64,000 nt of DNA, from the NCBI RefSeq assembly GCF_024679245.1, contig NC_090178.1:6835702-6899701 (forward strand), written 5' to 3'. The translations under genes and the position numbers were made by a program. The notes under the pieces are model-generated. The model did not search any database and had not been told where the DNA came from. It worked only from the letters and a program-made list of their open reading frames with translations. The DNA comes from Pseudorasbora parva (lineage: Eukaryota; Chordata; Actinopteri; Cypriniformes; Gobionidae). Shown one piece after another: positions 34,740-47,265 of this stretch (position 1 is its first letter; each line of letters begins with the position of its first letter).

Positions 34740-35559
34740 GATTTAAATGGCATTGAAGCAATTGGGAACAACAGCAACTCAGCCACGAAGTGGTAGGCCA
34801 CGTAAAATCACAGAGTAGGGTCAGTGCACGCTGAGGTGCACAGTGCACAGAAGTCGCCAACTTTCTGCAGAGCCAATACCTATCTTCAGGTGCAGTGGTG
34901 TAAAGCACACTACCACTGGACTCTAGAGAAGTGGAGACGTGTTCTCTGGAGTGACAAATCACACACTTCTCTGTCTGGCAGTCCGATGGATGAGTCTGGG
35001 TTTGGTGGCTGCCAGGAGAACTGTACTTGCCTGACTGCATTGTGCCAAGTGTAAAATTTGGTGGGGTGGGTGGGGGGGTGGGGGGTTGTTTTTCAGGGGT
35101 TGGGCATGGCCCCTTATTTCCAGTGAAAGGAACTCTTAATGCTTCAGCATACCAATACATTTTGGACAATTTCATGTTTCCAACTTTGTGGGAACAGTTT
35201 GGAATAAAGACATGGATGAGTGAGTTTGGTGTGGAGTAACTTGACTGGCCTGCACAGAGTCCTGACCTCAACCTGATAGATCACCTTTGGGATGAATTAG
35301 AGCGGAGACTGCATGCCAGACCTTGTCCAACATCAGTGCCTGATCTCACAAATGCGCTTCTAGAAAAATGGTTAAAAAATTCCCAAAAAACAGAAACACA
35401 CTTCTAAACCTTGTGGAAACCTCTTCCCAAAAGAGTTGAAGCTGTTATAGCTGCAAAGGGTGGATCAACTCCTTATTAAACCCTATAGATTAAGATTGGG
35501 ATGTCATAAAATTTCATGTGCTTGTAAAGACGTCCCAAAATCTTTGGCAATATAGTGTA
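34740..35559 (+). mobile_element. Tc1-like transposon of a second family, multiply deleted
   Basis: Coding blocks in order: SGRPRKITE near 34785-34815, QWCKAHYHWTLEKWRRVLWSD at about 34895-34955 with the first catalytic Asp, and PDCIVPSVKFGG near 35030. A G-rich replacement and GCFSGVGHGPLFPVKGTLNA follow, then FGVE and an in-frame stop, then LDWPAQSPDLNLIDHLWDEL near 35240-35300. The terminus 'TTGGCAATATAGTGTA' is present. The segment with the central catalytic Asp (a QHDCAP-type motif) is missing: 'GGAACAGTTTGGA' joins straight to 'ATAAAGACATGG'. The usual final Glu is replaced by Asp in NLIDHLW. Non-functional. Confidence 0.85.
35060..35086 (+). other. Canonical G-quadruplex motif
   Basis: Four runs of three or more G separated by single T bases lie inside the Tc1 remnant. 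Relatives of this element are less regular here, so the run looks secondarily expanded. Confidence 0.7.
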
Positions 35560-35612
35560 TTCAAATAGAAAACAGCTATTTTAAATTGTAATAGTATTTG
35601 ACATAAGAGACT
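35560..35612. repeat. Fragment of the 48.2-kb type repeat
   Basis: 'TTCAAATAGAAAACAGCTAT' then 'TTTAAATTGTAATAGTATTT' resembles the tail region of the repeat at 48225-48720. Confidence 0.45.
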
Positions 35613-36348
35613 TTAAAGGGATACTCTACCGCTTTTTTAAATTAAACTATGTTATTCCCTTTAACTAAGATGAGTTGATACATCCCTCTCGTCTCAGTGC
35701 GTGCACTTAATCGCACTGAAGCATGGTGACGATCTGATAGCATTTAGCTTAGCCCACTAAGCCCAGTTCATTCACTATGGTACCAAACAGAGATCAAGTT
35801 AGAAGTAACCAAACACCTCCACGTTTTCTCTATTTAAATACAGTTACACAAATAGTTGAACGATCAAGTATGGTGACACAAAATAAAACACGACGCTTTT
35901 CTTAGCGGGTTAAAAAGGAGAACTATAATGTATGGCGGAAGAGCACATACGAGTACTTCGACTCAGCGCAGTAAAAAGTCATGATTGAAAAATTCTCCCT
36001 CACATCTCCCCCTCCCCCCTAATGACAGAAATGAGAGAGGGAGATGTGAGGGAGAATTTTTCAGCCGGGACTTTTATTTTGAGTCACCATACTTGATCGT
36101 TCAACTATTCGTGTAACTGTATTTAAATAGGGAAAAGATGGAGGTGTTTGGTTGCTTCTAACTTGATCTCTGTTTGGTACCATAGTGAATGAACTGGGCT
36201 TAGTGGGCTAAGCTAAATGCTATCAGATCGTCACCACGCGTCAGAGAGATTAAGAGCACGCACTGAGACGAGAGAGGGATGTATCAACTCATCTTAGTTA
36301 AAGGAATAGCCTAGTTTAATATGAAAAAGAGGTAGAGTATCCCTTTAA
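35613..36348. mobile_element. Fold-back TTAA miniature element (TTAAAGGGATACTCTACC)
   Basis: TTAA at 35613-35616 and 36345-36348. Arms match over most of their length: 'GGGATACTCTACC' with 'GGTAGAGTATCCC', 'GATACATCCCTCTCGTCTCA' with its complement near 36268, and 'TCTCCCTCACATCTCCC' against 'GGGAGATGTGAGGGAGA' at the apex near 36010-36055. No coding sequence. Confidence 0.9.
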
Positions 36349-37894
36349 AACATTAAAAATTATATTGATTTGCCATTGTTTTATAAAAGCAAACTGTTTT
36401 TGAGAACGTGTCATAGTACCTTGACCTTACCATGATCGTACCATAGTACCTTACCCATTTCCTTGATAGATAGAAGTGGGTTCTAGACACACCTTAATGA
36501 TGGATTATGCATAAAACATTACCAAACTGGCTCATACATTCATTCTGATGCATAAATATATTTAAAAAAAATATGTCACTCCTTTTCTGCATTTCTAACA
36601 TTTGTTTTGTTTTCTGTTAAATAATAGCTCTGAAACAGAGACTAAAGGCTCCATGTCAAGCTAAAGAGAATATGAGCCTCACACATGTGCAAAAACACAC
36701 ACTGGATGGAGCAGAACATCTCAGCGGGATCGAGGGCGCGTGTGTCACGTGATCATCTCAGCTGGAACAGCACACAGATTTCTCAAGTGAATATTCCAGA
36801 ACGCTGTCAAAACGGATCTGATTTTGATTCGGCACAGAGGATGTGCGCACACCTCTCTGGATCTGAGTTCAAAGAGGCGATCCGGAAAAGTTTGACGCCA
36901 GACTTGAAGATCGGATCTCACAAGGGAAAGCCAGCAGATGCTCACAGTTCTGCTCAAGGACAGCTGCTGCTTGCGTTCAGATATATTGACAGATTTTCAA
37001 AATTACAGGCTTGAGACTGACTTTTTACTTTGGCTTCAATCAATGGAGCCTTTGTGTTTGTCTGGATCTGAGATCAGAGAACTGGACCAAACTTTACACA
37101 TCCGCCTCTTCCTGCTGGAAACAGCGTTGTGATGCCATATGTAATCGGCCATCCATACCATGATAACTGTAAAACAAGAAGACATTTTCTCTGGTTTAAT
37201 GATCAACCTGGTTCAAATAAAGTAAACTTGTTACAAGTTTTTTTAAAGTAAACTTCAGGTCTAGTTTTTAGCATGTACCGGTAAACAGATTTTTGTGACC
37301 AATTTAGTTAACGTTAGTTAAAGGTGCAACTTTTAATACTTGAAATAACATTGATTAAGATTAATAAATGCTTTGGCATATCTTCCATTGTTAGTTTGTT
37401 AACTATTTACTGAATAGACCTGCTGCTCTAAATGGTTACAGTCCGTTTACAGAAGATGAACTTATTTCATGCCACACAGATGGAAAGCATGTAAAAGGTT
37501 GGATGAAGATGAGAATTTCACCGTCCATCAACCTCAAATAAATCAAACCACACCAGTGCAGAGAAATAACAGAACTGGAACCAGAACACAACCACCCTGT
37601 GCCTAAAACCTCTAATAGTATGCGATGCAATGGAGGGAATTCGGCAGCTCACGGGCTGACAGACTGGAACCCTTTAGAGACAAAATACAGAAGGAATGAG
37701 AAAAGTGAAGAACGAGAGAAATCGAAAAAGACAGAGACGGCTGACAGCTGGCAGGCCGCTGATATCCGTCATGCTATTGGAGAGACTGTGTGTGAGAAAG
37801 ACAGGTCATGAAATTTACATGGCCGCACTGCTCTGGAGCGTATGAAGACGAGCTGAGACCCAGATCCCCTGACACACCTTTGAAGTGCAAGTTG
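36349..37894. other. Spacer without recognisable features
   Basis: Mixed composition. The 109-residue frame at 36685-37014 has an opposing minus frame and no motif. A unique region leads into the duplicated microsatellite block. Confidence 0.4.
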
Positions 37895-37914
37895 AGCCGC
37901 TCAAATCACTACTG

Positions 37915-38080
<166 letters not shown>

Positions 38081-38201
38081 CTCAACAGAGCAGAGCTCCA
38101 TGAGATTCTCTCATTACACACGCACACACACTGAAGGAACCATCTCAGGACGTGTGCAGCTGGGAACACCGCAGCATTTCATCACACACGAACCTCAAAG
38201 A

Positions 38202-38373
<172 letters not shown>

Positions 38374-38408
38374 CCTACCGTCTGTCTATATTCCTCAATG
38401 TTATTTAT

Positions 38409-38814
<406 letters not shown>

Positions 38815-39546
38815 TCCTCTCGTTGATAACTGTACGAGTGCAGCATCTACAGTAATTCCAGATCAAAACAGTTCCCAGTAAAACAATGGCGTGTGTTGGA
38901 AGCGGTCCAGGTCTCTGCCCGTGGCACCATGGCTTCCCTGCCTTCTGTTGCGCCTGCAGAGGGACGCATGTTTGTTTTGGTTCAAAGCGCGCCGCATGTT
39001 GTTTTGATTTGAGATTGTATTTGTTTCTGCCTGATAGACGTCTGCAGGCAAGTTTCAGGGCACTTCAAACTGCCTCGAATGAGAGCCAAAAACCAGAGAC
39101 GTGAGCCGTGGGAGCAGCCAACTCCTGCTATTGATGTCCAATGAGCAAACGGCCTGTTTCAGTTCATTAAAAAAGGCCATAAAAAACATTTAGACTATTG
39201 CAAATTACTATTGACTGAAAAAAAGATTCATCCTGCCTGAAAATGCTGAAAACGGTACCGGTATTGTCTCTATGTAAACTTCAAAAACGTGAATTCTTGA
39301 AAAAAGTTGCGTAGTATTACTTTACAAAGTGACATTGCCATCTACTTTGACCTTTGAACGGCGATCGTTTTGACAGCACTGTATGCGAAAAAAGCGAAGG
39401 AAAACATTTATGATTTTAGTACATCATTGTTGTGTAAATCATAATGATATCACCCTTAAATCATTATATTGTGCTAAATCAGTACTCAAGAAAGAGCTCT
39501 TTCTATCTTAACACAGTTGAAATTGGTTGTAAACATTTTTTGTTGG

Positions 39547-39907
39547 TTTAACTTAAAAAAGTAAGTAACCTGGTTGCCTTAAAATTTTGAGTTTATTGAA
39601 ATAAAAAAATTGAGTTGATACAATGAAGGAAGTTTGTTTAATAAATAGAAACTCAAAATATTATTGTATCTGAACCACATAAATTTTTTTGATAAATCAT
39701 GAGAATAGCACTATTTGGCATGTTTCACTGCATCATCAGAAATAAAACACACACAATTACCCAATATGCTTACAAAATCTTTTAATAATATTTTAATAAA
39801 GGTTGTCTAATCTCAAAAAATGTTTATTGTATTAACTCAAATTTTAAATTTTAATGAACTCAAAATGTTAAGGCAACCAGGTAACTTTTTAAAAATAATT
39901 TTTTAAG
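39547..39907. mobile_element. Palindromic miniature element (ACCTGGTTGCCTTAA)
   Basis: 'AACCTGGTTGCCTTAAAATT' and 'TTGAGTT' at the left mirror 'AACTCAAAATGTTAAGGCAA' and 'CCAGGT' at the right. About 360 bp, with an A/T-rich interior. A common teleost repeat by appearance. Confidence 0.75.
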
Positions 39908-40702
39908 GTGTGAAGAAAACACAATGTCTTACAATACATACACGTGTGTCTCATTTTGGATTTCCACTCCTAATTTTTTTTGTTGTGTTTTAATTGGTTG
40001 CTCAGAGTTCAGTGTAATAAAAGGAAATACACTGACAAGCATATTCAGAAGTTTGACAGAAAAAGAAAAATCTAGGAGCCGAAAACACCTCTTCTTAGTC
40101 ACAGCAACTTGACCGCAATTACCTTGGAATTCTCCAACATACCACAAGTCACATTCCCTTTCTAGTCCTGCCTCCCTCCCCTGATCTCCATACAGCCAGT
40201 ACGTTCCCCGGCTCTCATGCGCGGCCTGTGGGATTCATTATCCAGGAACGCTCTTCCAGATTCTCCATCTCTCCCCCTGCAGCAATGTTTTGCCCTGGAG
40301 CGCCGTATCTATAATTCATCCTTTATCTGGCCCTCACACTCGTGTTTGGTGTTCTACACACTCATTATCCACATCACAAGTGCCGACCGACTGCCTCGCT
40401 GCTCTAATGCTGATCTTTGTGGGCCGGTAACGTATCGACTGTAATCCGGAGTAAACACAAGCCTTCGCTCAGCTACATTACATTGACATGTTTGTTTTCA
40501 AGATGTCTGGATATCTGCCCTACTGAAGAACAAGTACTTACTTTATACTTCAAATGTTTGTGACATTATACAAGATGTGTTGTTATTCAGATAGCAATAC
40601 ACATCTCAATAGTTTTACCAACTTTAACCAATTTGCTCAGCACGATTATCTGTAAACTGTTGCATGAAGTTAACAGTCGTTGATCTGAAAGACAAAACTG
40701 AC

Positions 40703-40888
40703 CCCCGGTTTAACAGACAGCGCTTAAGTTAGTCCCGGATTAAAATGCATATTAAAACATGTCAGTGCCATTGTTCTGTCTCAAGATGTACACCCGTAAT
40801 GTTTTTTTTCTAGGGCACATTTATAAAAGCTACTTAAATGTCCTAATTGAACAAAGGCTTAATCTAAACCCTCTCTGTGAAACCGGGC
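40703..40888. mobile_element. Short miniature element (CCCGGTTTMACAGA)
   Basis: 'CCCGGTTTAACAGACAGCGC' with TTAAG faces 'CTTAATCTAAACCCTCTCTG' with TGAAACCGGG. 186 bp, non-coding. A right-half fragment of the same family flanks the Tc1 copy at 47209-47265. Confidence 0.7.
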
Positions 40889-40957
40889 CTAAAGTGCCAC
40901 ATTGGACCCTATTTTAATAACCTAAGCACATGGTCTAAAAGGGATGTCCCTAGTCTC

Positions 40958-42326
40958 TTAAAGGTGCACTATGTAGTATTTTTGCAGTAAAATATCCAAA
41001 AACCACTAGGCCAGTGTTATATATTTTGTTCAGTTGAGTACTTACAATATCCCAAATGTTTCCAACTATTTGTAAATTGTGAGAGAATTGCTATTTTAAC
41101 CAATGAACCCGGGACGTTTCAGCATAGCGTTTGAGCGAGTCGCCTGCCAATCGCGTCATATCTGCGCTAACCTCGGTTTTATTCTGCAGAAGCGCTTTTC
41201 TCTTAGCAGTGTGAACATGTCACAACAGCGCTGAGAGAACGCACAGAGTAACGTCATAACATCATTTTAAACACTCTTAAATGTATCTAATATGATAAAC
41301 AGAGCTGCTTTACCTTATAATCATAACCGGAAAAAGTGGAAGAGCGCGTGCCCGGCGACTGTGTCCCATTCCGTCATAATAAAAGTCCTATGCTGCGTCC
41401 CAATTCGCCTACTTATACTACGTCCTAAAAGTATGTACTCTTTTTGTGAAGAAAAGGTATATACTTTTGAGTGTGTAGCAGAAAAGTATGCAAGCTTCGG
41501 GACATACTACTTCGCCATCTTTAACGGACTCTGTCGCTTAGTTACGTGCATCCCGTCACCGTTTATCTGCCCTGTCAATCATCGTCAGATTCGTCACAGT
41601 TCAAATCCTCCACATTCTGTTGAATCTCCTACCGTATCGGAGAGAAATGTAGCCTCTCGTTGATCTTCCATGTGTGGGTCTTTGTGGGTCAGAGACTCTC
41701 CTCATGTGTTTGCAGTTTAAATAGTCGATGCATTTAAAAGTTAATGGCCAAACGTGTCGTTAAAAAAGTTCACAATGCTGCAGGTGAAATATAATGTGGA
41801 CCACACTGAATAAATATATTTTTGACGGGTAAAATATTGATAGTTGGTCACTCAAACCCCTTTATCTAAACTTCTCTACTTAACCGTCGAACTCGCACAG
41901 CCGTCATGTTTGTAGTTTTTTTACGTTTTTTATCCGCGTTTGTAGTTCTAATCGAATCCTCGTCAAACTCGCAATGGGTTGTGGGCAATATCAGCCGTTA
42001 GAGTGCCCATCGATCCATACTACGAATTCGGACCGGAAATAGTAAACCATCCGGGAATCTTTGGAATACTCTTTTCAACATACTACGATTTGGGAAATAC
42101 TAATTCTATTTTCGAATACTATTTAGGATGGATAGTATGCGAATTGGGAAGCAGGGCCAGTGTTTGCGAGCCGTGTGTGTGTGTAACAATTGCTCCAGCG
42201 GCCGTGCTCAGCTCCACAACACTCGGTCCTGCTCTGCTTTACACAGTAACGTTAATAACCGCATCCATCAACATGATTTCTGCTCGAGTCCTATTTTCCA
42301 CCAGCTGTGAGGTGAAGACCACATGT
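40958..42326. mobile_element. TTAA miniature element (TTAAAGGTGCACTATG), copy 3, interrupted and truncated
   Basis: Left end 'TTAAAGGTGCACTATG' at 40958 and internal blocks match copies 1 and 2 up to about 41390. Another palindromic element then intervenes (41393-42153). The original sequence resumes ('GAGCCGTGTGTGTGTGTAAC', 'GCGGCCGTGCTCAGCTCCAC') and stops at 'GAAGACCACATG' near 42326. The right TTAA end is lost. Confidence 0.85.
41393..42153. mobile_element. Palindromic element (CTGCGTCCCAATTCGC) nested in copy 3
   Basis: Left 'CTGCGTCCCAATTCGCCTAC' and right 'GTATGCGAATTGGGAAGCAG' are imperfect inverted repeats of about 22 bp. Further 'CATACTAC' and 'AGTATG' motifs inside alternate in a self-complementary way. 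Internal sequence non-coding. Probably hAT-type, but a target duplication was not established. Confidence 0.75.
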
Positions 42327-44085
42327 TAACGCAATTATAATATTCTACATTTTAATCCTTAATTTTTTCATATTTAAAAATGTTTGTGTGCTGCTGTGCA
42401 TCCCTGTGTGTGTAATAAGCTGAGTGTATGCATGTTGTGCAAGAGCATATTACTAACACGCTCTTTAAATAACACCAAAATACTGCGTACTGACTTTAGG
42501 CCAGGTTTTTGTTGGTCAATGGCACAGTCATTTCCAGTCCTTCAAAATATCAACGCGCCAACAGTGCTCCTGAACACACCTCATTTTCAGACCAGCATGC
42601 CTATGAGCACACAAATACATTTGCTATTTAAACAACATGGGGCAGGATGTGAAAATGATAACTGTGTCGTGCTGAAACATTATTGCGGCGGGTGTATGAT
42701 AGCAGCTTAACAGCTTTACTTACAAAGTAAAAATCATACACAGTATTACGTCTTATTTATGGACAAAAACCTAACGAAATTTTGTACATTTTGCTAGAAA
42801 CAAAACAAAACTCTGTCAAAGTATAAAAAAAATACTTGTTTTCTGTTTAAATTATTTATATACATTACCTTATTGTTTCTTACCACAGCTGCATTTAATG
42901 CATCAAAAAATATATATTTATGAAATATTATAAAAATTGTAAATCATTTCTTGATTTTAATTTTTGTTAAAAATGCCAAACTGACATTTTATGTGTACAC
43001 TTTTTACATTGTCATGTAACATGCAAGAATTACAGCACTTTTACATGCAGCAGATTTGAACATGCAGAAATAATATTTGAGCATTTGCACAGAGTGAACG
43101 ATTATTAATGAATCATGACTTGCGTTTGGGTTCGTTTCTCAGATAAATGACTTTAACAATTGTGCATGGTGCTACACGGAAAACAACAGGTCAAACATTC
43201 TTGAAAAATCCTTTTGTTTCACAGATGAAAAAAGGTCATACAGGTCATGAGCGTGATTAAATGATGATAGAATGATCTTTTTCATTCAACAATGAAGTTG
43301 TTCAGTTAGTATTTTGATTTATGCTTCCCCCAGGAAAGTTAAGCCTGCCTCTTAGCTCATTTCAGATCATACTGGATAACCTTGTCGCTTGTCCGAGGTC
43401 AGAAAGATTGACATAAACCTCTGAGATGACAAGAATCACGACCCTAAAACTATTTTCAGCCCTTTGCATTACAGACATTGTTACTCGTCTACATTCCATA
43501 AGATCACACCACAGCAGAACTAACTCTTTCACAGTATACCACAGTGCACATTGTTTGACCAGGTCAATAAATTATAGCATTTGGTTTGCTATTAAAACTC
43601 AATGAAACTATGAAAACTCACGAGCCTCAAGATAAAAAAGAATTATGAAACTTAAATGTATATTAAAATAATTACAGCGATATTTTTAAGATGAAGTATC
43701 AGGGCTGGTTGATGTCTTCATTGTTGACTATATATATATAGTGAACAATGAAGACATCATCCAGCACTAGATCAGTAACATTTTCAGGGTATTTCACATA
43801 AAAGGTCTTTGTGCTTGTTTTTATGAGCAGGTTTCTTGTGCTGGCTGAACCTTTGAACTCCAGTGAAGCTAAAAACATCCACCCAGCATTGAACCTCATG
43901 AGCACCACATGATGATCTCCATTCAGAGCAGCTCTGTGATTGAGTTAACCTTTCAAACAAGGTTAGAAAGAGGACGAGAAAGAGTGACATACAGAGACAG
44001 AGAGAGGAGAGGCATTGGAATAACCAGTAAATATTAATCCAGATTTTGTTTTGTTTCTCCTGATTCCTTTTAGGACAGTCTAAGA
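42327..44085. other. Spacer with one small hairpin
   Basis: Mostly AT-rich with no recognised element, except a near-perfect hairpin at 43703-43774 listed separately. 42890-42985 weakly resembles the 48.2-kb repeat. Confidence 0.4.
43703..43774. repeat. Near-perfect 72-bp hairpin
   Basis: 'GATGTCTTCATTGTTGAC' and 'GTGAACAATGAAGACATC' pair with one mismatch. Outer GCTGG/CCAGC extends the stem past a T:T mismatch, and the apex is (TA)n. A microRNA precursor, a tiny fold-back element and a cruciform are all possible; the sequence alone cannot decide. Confidence 0.85.
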
Positions 44086-44340
44086 GATAGTTCACAGAAA
44101 AAATTGAATTACATCATCATTTACTCGCCCTCATCTCAATGCAAACCTGTATGACCTTCTGCCGAACACAAAAAGAGATGTTTGAGCTTTTTAATACAAA
44201 GTTGCAAAAAAAGCACTATATGTATTATAGTGCCATAAGAGTAGTCAATTTCCATTATATTCCAAGTCTTCTGAAGTCATATGATGCTTTGTGTAAGGAA
44301 CAGACTCACCTAAAATCTTCATCTTTCTTATTACTGATAG
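44086..44340. mobile_element. Fragment of TTAA/Angel-like miniature element
   Basis: 'ATAGTTCACAGAAAAAATTG' and 'CATCATTTACTCGCCCTCAT' match the outer arm layout of TTAGTTCACCC-type elements. The terminal TTAA and right half are not seen. Confidence 0.5.
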
Positions 44341-44518
44341 TACTTTATACATTACAGATCGTTTCAAAGCAGTTTCACATTAATATGAGGAAGATTTAAT
44401 ATAGTAAAGTTCATCAATTATGAAACTAATTCGATTACAGAAGACAATAGTGTCATTATTCAGCTCAACTCAGTTCAATGTTGAATTCATTCAATATCAG
44501 TGGACATGTTGCAAAGAT

Positions 44519-45045
44519 ATAGCCTGACAAGCCAGACCCACATCAAGATGTTTGGTCTGGAAACTCACCATTGACAGCTCAATCTGAGGGGCGGGATAAA
44601 CGGTTGTCTTTCAAACTCCCTCTGCACGCGATAGGATAGCGCTACAACCAACCAGAGCAACGAAGGTGAAGCGGAGCTCGTTGACAGATTTAACTTTCGC
44701 CGTATCCGGTCGGCAAAATCTCCGAACACATCTTCCCTTCTTAAGAATGACTTCAGTGCCATTCTTTGTTCTTTTCTCAGAGAAAAGCTTAACTCCAAGT
44801 CTTCCAGAGTCGCGGTCAAAGCTGATTCGAAAGACCGCCGTTCGCCAGTTTATGTGTTTACTAGAAGCACGCAAGCGCAACTCGGCCGTCATTATGTTAA
44901 GCCACGCCCACCGACTCTATACACAATGTGATTGGCCCGACAAGAGTTTGGCGTTTACAGCTCAGAAGTGTGTTGAGAGTTGCTAGACGACACTCGCGGC
45001 AGATTAGATTTGCTGCCGCTAGGGTGCGTCTAGATTTCTAGGCTA
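44519..45045. mobile_element. hAT-like miniature element (TAGCCTGACAAGCC), complete
   Basis: Imperfect inverted ends 'TAGCCTGACAAGCCAGAC' and 'GTCTAGATTTCTAGGCTA'. Flanking octamers GCAAAGAT (44511-44518) and GAAAAGAT (45046-45053) differ at one position, consistent with an 8-bp hAT duplication. The interior about 490 bp is GC-richer than its surroundings. The minus-strand frames there lack a transposase motif. A half copy lies inverted at 7003-7125. Confidence 0.75.
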
Positions 45046-45290
45046 GAAAAGATAGCATCATTATTTTCTTCTTCTTCACATTTAGTGTTTAAATTCAGTT
45101 CACATTTTTATTGTTTTCTGATAGTGTCAGTTAGTAATGGGAAGTCCGGTTCTTTTCCGCAAACCGGTTCTTTCAGACAGTTTGTTTCAATGAACTGGTT
45201 CAAATAGACGTTTCACCAGTTATTTTACGTACTCACGTAATGGTGTCAATTCTATCATCCGAGAGGGTTAAAAACATTAAAACACATTGA

Positions 45291-45560
45291 TACACTCTAA
45301 AAAATGCTGGGTTAAAAACAACCCAAGTTGGGTTGAAAATGCACCGACCCAACAATTGGGTTGTTTTAACCCAATGGTTGAGTTGTTCTTACCCAGCAAT
45401 TGGGTTGTCTTAAGCAACATTTAACCCAACCACTGGGTTAAAACAACTCAACCACTGGTTTAAAACAACTCAACCATTGGGTTAAAACAACTCAATTGTT
45501 GGGTCGGTGCATTTTCAACCCAACTTGGGTTGTTTTTAACCCAGCATTTTTTAGAGTGTA
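45291..45560. mobile_element. Perfectly palindromic TA-flanked miniature element
   Basis: Ends 'TACACTCTAAAAAATGCTGG' and its exact complement 'CCAGCATTTTTTAGAGTGTA'. The arms continue as matched 'GTTAAAAACAACCCAAGTTG' and complement. The inside is full of AACCCA/TGGGTT steps, giving several alternative hairpins. TA at both tips would fit a Tc1/mariner-type duplication. Confidence 0.85.
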
Positions 45561-46592
45561 TAAAGTAATCTGCAATCATAACTTATAACAGTATAATAAT
45601 AATAATAATCATCATGTCATGATCATCTTAAATGTCTTGCATTTACGTTTTTTTAAAAAAAGCAAAGAGGGGTTTAAAATTGAAGAAAATATGAATAGTG
45701 CTTCAGTCAACCAAATGCATCAATGTAAATCTAAACATAAAGACACCAAGGACTTCTAACTGCTAAACGAAAGCTCTGCAGCTTTTATTAGACATTTCCT
45801 TCCTACTCGGACACGGCCTTGTAACAGTGTTTAAGTTGGCATGCTGTGCTTTCGGCCTAAAGAAAGAGAGTGCCGAATGCTGAGGAGAAAATCTGAAGGA
45901 TGAAGAAGAGGAAACGTTGCACGCTCGAGTTAAACGTGCAGCTGAAGCAACAGATGCTGCGCCAGATCGCCGTGATACAAGGAGATCCATGGAGTGTGTC
46001 TTTACACACGCATTCAGACTCCGCAAGCTTGTTTCTCTTGCTTTATCAGAGCCAGCGCTCCATGGAAAACCTGAGACTTAACCGCACATCTGTTACCAAT
46101 CGTGTCACTGTTGATTGTACAATGCAATGGCTTACTATGGAGTTTTATCAGCTTTCAGGTTTGCATGGATAATAGGAAACAAATTATATGGTCACACTAA
46201 TACATAATTCATTTTTTGCAGTCTTAGCTCCAGTGATGAAGAGTAGGATTTAATGTTGCTTGAGGAGTTACCATCCAAGGTATAAAAACATTTTAAGAAT
46301 TAATGCTGTTTTCTGCCTCAAGTTACAGTAAGTTTTCCATGTTCACAATGATTTCAGCTTCATCAGAATCCTTTCTGGCATAACATTACCACAGAAAATA
46401 ATTACACTGTAGCTCTGTTGTAGTTTTTTTCAGGCAAATATTGAGGAAACAGTAATGCAACTATAATACAAGTCTAGTGAGCAGTAATCCAGAACATTTT
46501 TAAATGTGAATCTTTCATAAAACCTTGTGTCTAATGTATCCTCTCTGAGGTGAAACCTTTTTCTTGGTGGGTGAATGTCTGGTAATTACTGA
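45561..46592. other. Spacer without recognisable features
   Basis: Short ATA/AAT run at 45594-45609. The overlapping frames at 45763-46172 on both strands have no motif. Confidence 0.4.
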
Positions 46593-46742
46593 TTAAAGGG
46601 ATAGTTAAAAATTATCCCATGATGACCTTCAAGTCATCCTAGGTGAATATGACATTCTTCTTTCAGATCATGAATACAATCGGAAATGTAAAAAATTGTC
46701 CTGGCTCTTCCAAGCATTATAATGGCAGCCCAAAATGTAAAA
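46593..46742. mobile_element. TTAA miniature element, left part
   Basis: 'TTAAAGGGATAGTTAAAAAT' then 'CTTCAAGTCATCCTAGGTG', 'CTTCTTTCAGATCATGAATA' and 'CTTCCAAGCATTATAATGGC' match a frequent cyprinid TTAA element as recalled. It stops where the Tc1 copy begins. Confidence 0.6.
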
Positions 46743-46746
46743 GCAA

Positions 46747-47208
46747 ATCTTCCCTTGCTCCGTTTTCCAGTTCTGATGCTCACGTGCCCACTGTTCGCTC
46801 TTTTGGTGGACAGGGGTCAGCATGGACTCCCTGACTGGTCTGCAGCTAAGTAGCCCCATACGCAACAAACTGTGATGCTCTGTGTATTCTGACACCTCTC
46901 TATCAGAACCAGCATTAACTTCTGGAGCAATTTGAGCTACAGTCGCTCGTCTGTTTGATCGGACCACACGGGCCAGCCTTTGCTCCCCATGTGCATCAAT
47001 GAGCCTTGGCCGCCCATGACCCTGTCGCCGGTTCTCCACTGTTCCTTCCTTGGACCACTTTTGATAGATACTGACCACTTTCTTCACATCACAGGACAAA
47101 AATGTTCACTTCCTGCCTAATATATCACACCCACAAACAGGTGCTGTGATGAAGAGATAATCAGTGTTATTCACTTCACCTGTCACAATGCTATGCCTGA
47201 TCGGTGTA
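46747..47208 (-). pseudogene. Tc1-like transposase N-terminal half with transposon 5' end
   Basis: On the minus strand the transposon starts at TA with 'CACCGATCAGGCATA' (plus 47194-47208) and an untranslated leader. The frame then reads [59 protein letters not shown] and LTPVHQKSEQWAREHQNWKT: the paired DNA-binding helices and linker. The protein ends before any catalytic Asp; the 3' half of the element is gone. The frame is open for about 115 codons, better preserved than the copies at 4489 and 62689. Confidence 0.85.
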
Positions 47209-47265
47209 TAAAAGCAATTTAGATGGCCTAATCCTTAATCTAAGCCCTGTCTGTTAGAGGCTGTA
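47209..47265. mobile_element. Right-half fragment of CCCGGTTT miniature element
   Basis: 'AAAAGCAATTTAGATGGCCT' and 'CTTAATCTAAGCCCTGTCTG' match the right half of 40703-40888. It abuts the Tc1 5' end, so the Tc1 copy may have landed in this element. Confidence 0.5.

Noticed and set aside
34645..35271. 208-residue minus-strand frame
   Set aside because: It lies antisense to recognisable Tc1 transposase coding sequence and has no motif of its own.
36685..37014. 109-residue plus frame as a possible gene
   Set aside because: No motif or splice context, and an opposing open frame overlaps it.
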